Under the pieces are notes generated by a model. That model ran no database searches and was not told where the DNA came from. It worked only from the letters and a program-made list of their open reading frames with translations. The translations under genes were made by a program, and so were the position numbers. From UBA668 sp046052275 (GTDB lineage Bacteria; Actinomycetota; Acidimicrobiia; Acidimicrobiales; Ilumatobacteraceae), in the NCBI GenBank assembly GCA_046052275.1, contig JBJOMQ010000091.1:1-9253 (forward strand): 9,253 bases of DNA. Reading direction: 5' to 3'. Positions within the stretch are counted from its first letter, which is position 1; every line of letters starts with the position of its first letter. Of the stretch, positions 6,561 through 9,253 are shown in pieces.

Positions 6561-6729
6561 GCCCCCGTTCGGCCACACGACCCACCTACGCGTGTTCATC
6601 GACCCCGACCTGCTGCAGTACGACGAGGTGTGGGCTGCCGCCGGTACGTGGCACGACGTGTTCGGCATCGAGCCCCACAAGCTCGTCGAAGCGAGCGAAG
6701 GTCTGGTGACCGACCTCAAGCGCGGCTGA
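6550..6729 (+). pseudogene. Detached ybaK 3' end, copy 2
   Basis: The sequence encodes NSG followed by the last 56 residues of a YbaK protein, from VPPFGHTTH to the stop. It matches the intact upstream gene at 55 of 56 residues (one Val to Thr). At the DNA level 21 of 168 bases differ, 19 of them synonymous third-position changes. The N-terminal two thirds of the gene, including the conserved lysine region, is missing. No plausible start with a ribosome binding site is seen, although the frame is open from just after the PPOX stop (6514). It is best read as the displaced 3' end of an older ybaK allele left by insertion of the upstream module. A translated small protein cannot be excluded. Confidence 0.9.
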
Positions 6730-6741
6730 GGCTTCGGCAAG

Positions 6742-6779
6742 CCGATCATAGTTTTGTCGATCGACAAAACTATGATCGG
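6742..6779. promoter_or_regulatory. 38-bp perfect palindrome, probable TetR operator/promoter
   Basis: A perfect 38-bp palindrome is centred between 6760 and 6761, with core TTTTGTCGA/TCGACAAAA (6752-6769). Each end carries TATGAT or its complement (6771-6776 on plus; 6745-6750 read as TATGAT on minus), good -10 matches. The plus-strand -10 lies seven bases before an in-frame GTG at 6784. The adjacent tetR gene makes autorepression the natural reading. Confidence 0.8.
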
Positions 6780-7413
6780 ACGTGTGGCAGGGAGTTCCAA
6801 GCATCAACGAGAGCGCCGCACGAGTTCAGAGGAGGTGCGGCAGCGGATCCTCGACAGCGCAGCGAATCAGTTCGCTGCCCTCGGTTTCGAGGGCGCTTCG
6901 ACTCGCGTGATTGCGGAACAGGCCGGCGTCCACCAGGCGCAGATCGGCTATCACGTCGGATCGAAGGACGATCTCTGGCGGGCCACCGTGGACCAGTTGT
7001 TCGCTCGCCTTCGGTCGCAGTTGGACAAGGCATTGCCGCAGCAGCTCGATGAGCCCATGCCCGACCCGGTTGGGGTGTTCGAAGACGTGATTCGGCTGCA
7101 CGTGGATCACACCGCCGAGCACCCACAGCTGAGCCGCATCATGCTGATTGAGTCGGCCTTGAGATCCGAAAGAGTGGACTGGCTGTTGGCGCACCATGTT
7201 CGGCCGGCCCTTGCTGCGCTCGAACTCGTCTGGGCCGAGGTGAGAGCGGCGGGTGGCGGGCGGGACGTCTCTGCCGAGGAGGTGTTCATGATGATGATCA
7301 GCCTCGCCCCGACACCGTTCGCTCAGGCGGCACTCATGCGCTCGTTGTTGGGTGCAGAACGGTGCGTGCCCGAACGACATGCAGAAGCGATGATCGAATG
7401 GATTTTGGGATGA
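6772..7413 (+). CDS. TetR-family transcriptional regulator
   Basis: A one-component repressor with an N-terminal helix-turn-helix and a C-terminal ligand domain. From the ATG at 6772 the product is 213 residues, typical for the family. The HTH spans about residues 22-70: RQRILDSAANQFAALGFEGASTRVIAEQAGVHQAQIGYHVGSKDDLW, with the usual GF.G.S/T...IA..AGV and YH.GSK.DLW motifs. The rest is helical, without recognised ligand residues. Start choice is uncertain. The ATG at 6772 lies inside the palindrome and has no Shine-Dalgarno; an in-frame GTG at 6784 sits seven bases after a TATGAT and would suit a leaderless mRNA (209 residues). The stop overlaps the hydrolase ATG in ATGA, so the two form an operon. 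The hydrolase substrate or product may be the inducer (inference). Confidence 0.92.
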   Translation: MIGRVAGSSKHQRERRTSSEEVRQRILDSAANQFAALGFEGASTRVIAEQAGVHQAQIGYHVGSKDDLWRATVDQLFARLRSQLDKALPQQLDEPMPDPVGVFEDVIRLHVDHTAEHPQLSRIMLIESALRSERVDWLLAHHVRPALAALELVWAEVRAAGGGRDVSAEEVFMMMISLAPTPFAQAALMRSLLGAERCVPERHAEAMIEWILG

Positions 7414-9095
7414 CTGATCGGACCACCATCCGCGCCGTGGTCGGAAACGACCACACCGAGATCTACGAACTCCCTGCTGACATCATTGTCGAGCGTGACG
7501 TGATGATCCCGACGGTCCAGGGGCCACGTCTCGCCGCCAACGTCTTCCGTCCGTCGTCGGGTGGGCCTCGGCCGGTGATCATGTGCTGCACGACCTACGG
7601 CAAGGACCTCCACCCTCTCGACTACACGCTGACCGGACGAGGACCGGCGAACCGGTCCATCGGACTGGACATGGGAGACATGCGCGTGAGTGAGGCGACG
7701 CCGTTCGAAGCAGCGGACCCCGGTTACTGGGTGCCGCACGGCTTCGTGGTCGTGCATGTCGACGCGCTCGGGTCGGGCAGGTCCGAAGGCGAGCCGGCTC
7801 TCGGGCTCGGGGAAGCCGTGGTCTCGGCGTTCTGCGATGCGATCGGCTGGGCTGCCGACCAGGAGTGGAGCACGGGCAAGGTCGGGCTCAATGGAGTGTC
7901 CTATCTCGCTGCGGTGCAGTGGAGGATCGCGGCCTGCCGCCCGCGGGGCCTTGCGGCAATCGTTCCGTGGGAGGGCTTCACCGACGTCCTGACCGATGTG
8001 GTGAGCCACGGAGGCATCCCTGAGACGGCCTTCTTCCCGTGGTGGATGTCGGGGGAGAAGAGTGCGTCACCGACTGACGACGGGGGGCCGTTCTTTGCAT
8101 GTGAGAAGCCGACTGTCACTCCGGGGCCGTTTGCTGTCTTCGAGGGCCTTCCACTCGGATTGACGCCGAACCGGAGCGAGTTTCCGGTGCCGGTCACCGA
8201 CTTCGAGGCGATCGACGTGCCGGTGCTCGTGTGCGGTTCGTGGTCGGCACAGGGTCTGCACTCGCGCGGGGCGCTGACCGGCTTCGCGAAAGCTGCGTCG
8301 AGGGACAAGCACCTGTACACGCATGGTCGCCATGAGTGGACGGTCTCGAACAGCATCGAGGCCCTCGAGTTCCAGCGGTCCTTCTACGAGCGGTACCTCC
8401 TCGATCGGGACGTGGCGGTTCCTGCAGTACGTCTGGAGGTGCGCCGTTCGCTCGAGGATTTCGAAGTGCGCTTCGAGGACGAGTTTCCCCCGGTGTCCGC
8501 ACTGACAAGGGCCTTGTATCTCGAGTCGGCGGGTCGCTCTCTCGTGCCCGAGCCGATGACAGCGATGTCATCGGCTTCCTATGAGAGCCAGTCCCCTGAT
8601 GACCGCCTCGTCTTCCGTCACTCCTTTACTGAGGACACGGAGATCTCCGGACCCATGGCATTGCGCTGTTTCATGTCGACCAGCGCCGGATTCGATCTCG
8701 ACCTGTTCGTCGGTGTTCGGAAGATCGATGAACAAGGGAAAGAGGTCCGGTTCTGGAACCGTCTGTCGCGGAGCGACATCGTGACGCGCGGCTGGTTGAG
8801 AGCCTCCCGGCGTCCAGACCCGGCATCAGTCGTCGACTCCTTTACACCCGTTGCCGACTATGGCAGCGAACGTCCGGTCGTGCCGAAAGAGGTGGTCGAA
8901 CTCAACGTCGAGATACTGCCGTCGAGCACGTTGTTCGAGGCCGGATCGTCGTTGGTGCTCGAACTCCGTGGTCGTGACATCACCGAACTCCCGAACTTCC
9001 AGCATCACCGCATCTTCAATTGCGGACGGCACACGCTGTTCACGGGTGGGGAGTTCCCCTCGAGACTCCTGGTGCCAGTGGTTCCACGCAGCTGA
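7410..9095 (+). CDS. CocE/NonD-type alpha/beta hydrolase (peptidase S15-like)
   Basis: Members hydrolyse esters or amides through a serine triad. The 561-residue protein shows the S15 plan. An N-terminal alpha/beta-hydrolase strand block includes PVIMCCTTYGKD (55-66), where Tyr63 fits the oxyanion-hole position. The nucleophile elbow is KVGLNGVSYLAAVQW (157-171, Ser164), a helical cap follows (about 195-260), and the His region is YTHGRHEW (303-310, His308 candidate). A C-terminal jelly-roll-like domain runs from about 365 to 555. The position of the CocE catalytic Asp (W-x-D) reads GSWSAQGLHSRG with Ala280. There is no signal peptide, so it is cytosolic. The ATG at 7410 overlaps the tetR stop (ATGA); an in-frame ATG at 7398 is an alternative. 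The substrate is unknown; an ester or acyl xenobiotic is a guess. Confidence 0.88.
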   Translation: MTDRTTIRAVVGNDHTEIYELPADIIVERDVMIPTVQGPRLAANVFRPSSGGPRPVIMCCTTYGKDLHPLDYTLTGRGPANRSIGLDMGDMRVSEATPFEAADPGYWVPHGFVVVHVDALGSGRSEGEPALGLGEAVVSAFCDAIGWAADQEWSTGKVGLNGVSYLAAVQWRIAACRPRGLAAIVPWEGFTDVLTDVVSHGGIPETAFFPWWMSGEKSASPTDDGGPFFACEKPTVTPGPFAVFEGLPLGLTPNRSEFPVPVTDFEAIDVPVLVCGSWSAQGLHSRGALTGFAKAASRDKHLYTHGRHEWTVSNSIEALEFQRSFYERYLLDRDVAVPAVRLEVRRSLEDFEVRFEDEFPPVSALTRALYLESAGRSLVPEPMTAMSSASYESQSPDDRLVFRHSFTEDTEISGPMALRCFMSTSAGFDLDLFVGVRKIDEQGKEVRFWNRLSRSDIVTRGWLRASRRPDPASVVDSFTPVADYGSERPVVPKEVVELNVEILPSSTLFEAGSSLVLELRGRDITELPNFQHHRIFNCGRHTLFTGGEFPSRLLVPVVPRS

Positions 9096-9096
9096 A

Positions 9097-9147
9097 CCAC
9101 ATGGTGTCTGAGGCCACATGGTGTCTGAGGCCACATGGTGTCTGAGG
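9097..9147 (+). repeat. Three tandem 17-bp direct repeats
   Basis: CCACATGGTGTCTGAGG occurs three times without mismatch (9097-9113, 9114-9130, 9131-9147). It starts two bases after the hydrolase stop and runs straight into the junction repeat. Each unit holds CAC-ATG-GTG, a short inverted repeat around an ATG. Because 17 is not a multiple of three, the ATGs fall in three different frames; the last (9135) is in frame with the ybaK fragment. Confidence 0.95.
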
Positions 9148-9160
9148 CCAACAGCGGCGT
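9148..9160 (+). repeat. Junction repeat, copy B
   Basis: Second identical copy of CCAACAGCGGCGT, the first being at 6548-6560. It lies at the start of the third ybaK 3' end. Its first three bases also continue the tandem-repeat pattern (CCA). Confidence 0.75.
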
Positions 9161-9253
9161 TCCTCCGTTTGGTCACAGCACACAGTTGCGTGTGTTTGTT
9201 GATCCGGACTTGTTGCAATACGACGAAGTGTGGGCAGCTGCAGGAACGTGGAA
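9150..9253 (+). pseudogene. Detached ybaK 3' end, copy 3 (cut by window edge)
   Basis: The sequence encodes NSGVPPFGHSTQLRVF and continues through DPDLLQYDEVWAAAGTW to the window edge. Over the 31 codons from Val (9159) it matches intact ybaK at 28 residues, with changes Thr to Ser, His to Gln and Ile to Val. It uses many A/T-ending codons (TTT, GGT, TTG, CGT, CAA, GCA, GGA): 16 of 31 third positions are G or C, against 28 of 31 in the intact copy. An ATG at 9135 inside the last 17-bp repeat is in frame and would give a short protein starting MVSEANSG, without a clear ribosome binding site. It starts at exactly the same codon as copy 2. The call is a displaced or incoming 3' end from a donor of different base composition. 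Confidence 0.85.

Larger units (their letters stand above)
6554..9153. mobile_element. Candidate inserted module 2 (ybaK 3' end + tetR-hydrolase)
   Basis: The stretch from the junction at 6554 to the identical junction at 9154 is 2600 bases. It comprises a ybaK 3' end, a TetR regulator with its operator, a coupled hydrolase gene and a triple 17-bp repeat. It repeats the architecture of module 1 (ybaK end, then regulator and effector genes). Boundaries are inferred from the repeated ends only. Confidence 0.3.

Noticed and set aside
6535..6729. Integron attC site explanation for the repeated ybaK ends
   Set aside because: attC sites are imperfect palindromes with RYYYAAC/GTTRRRY cores. The repeated segments are protein-coding and not palindromic, and the cores do not fit. 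The cassette-like logic is similar but the site is different.
6742..6779. Rho-independent terminator for the PPOX operon or ybaK fragment
   Set aside because: The palindrome is AT-rich in its core, has no loop, and overlaps the tetR start with -10-like ends; an operator explains it better.
6018..7052. Plus-strand frame of 344 codons crossing PPOX, the ybaK fragment and tetR
   Set aside because: It overlaps three supported features out of frame, and its composition (Arg/Pro/Gly-rich) is typical of a shifted GC-rich frame.
9097..9147. CRISPR array
   Set aside because: The 17-bp units are directly abutting with no spacers and are too short for CRISPR repeats.

Overview
The window looks like chromosomal DNA from a high-GC Gram-positive bacterium, most likely an actinobacterium and possibly a less-studied class such as Acidimicrobiia. 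Supporting signs are G/C-rich third codon positions, frequent GTG starts, a SufC-type Fe-S assembly ATPase, a PPOX-fold protein of the type common in F420-using actinobacteria, and SoxR paired with a small oxidoreductase-like operon. The taxonomic call is inference; no rRNA or other phylogenetic marker is present.

Layout. (1) 17-757 (+): sufC, probably the end of a suf operon entering from the left. (2) 893-1756 and 1815-4592 (-): an HtpX-type membrane metalloprotease downstream of a P2-type cation ATPase with secretory-pathway (SPCA/PMR1-like) ion-site residues, probably one transcript. Two GC-rich hairpins separate sufC from htpX in the convergent gap. (3) 4801-5286 (+): an intact YbaK/ProX-type aminoacyl-tRNA deacylase gene. 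(4) soxR (-) overlaps the ybaK end tail to tail and is divergent from a two-gene operon (small muconolactone-isomerase-like protein, PPOX protein). A near-canonical SoxR box lies in the divergent promoter. (5) 6550-6729: a detached second copy of the ybaK 3' end. (6) 6742-7413: a TetR-family regulator with a 38-bp perfect palindrome at its start, overlapping by ATGA with a CocE/NonD-type alpha/beta hydrolase (7410-9095). (7) 9097-9147: three tandem 17-bp repeats, directly followed by a third copy of the ybaK 3' end that runs off the window.

The main discovery is the punctuation. From position 5111 onward the region reads as repeated units of 'ybaK 3' end, then a regulator plus effector genes'. 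Both detached ybaK ends begin at the same codon, behind an identical 13-bp junction. The second copy differs from the intact gene almost only at synonymous positions, and the third has a markedly more AT-rich codon composition. The simplest reading is that ybaK is an integration hotspot: each incoming element carries a replacement 3' end that keeps the gene functional and displaces the older end downstream, giving a cassette-like array of self-contained regulator+effector modules. No recombinase is visible in the window, so the mechanism is open.
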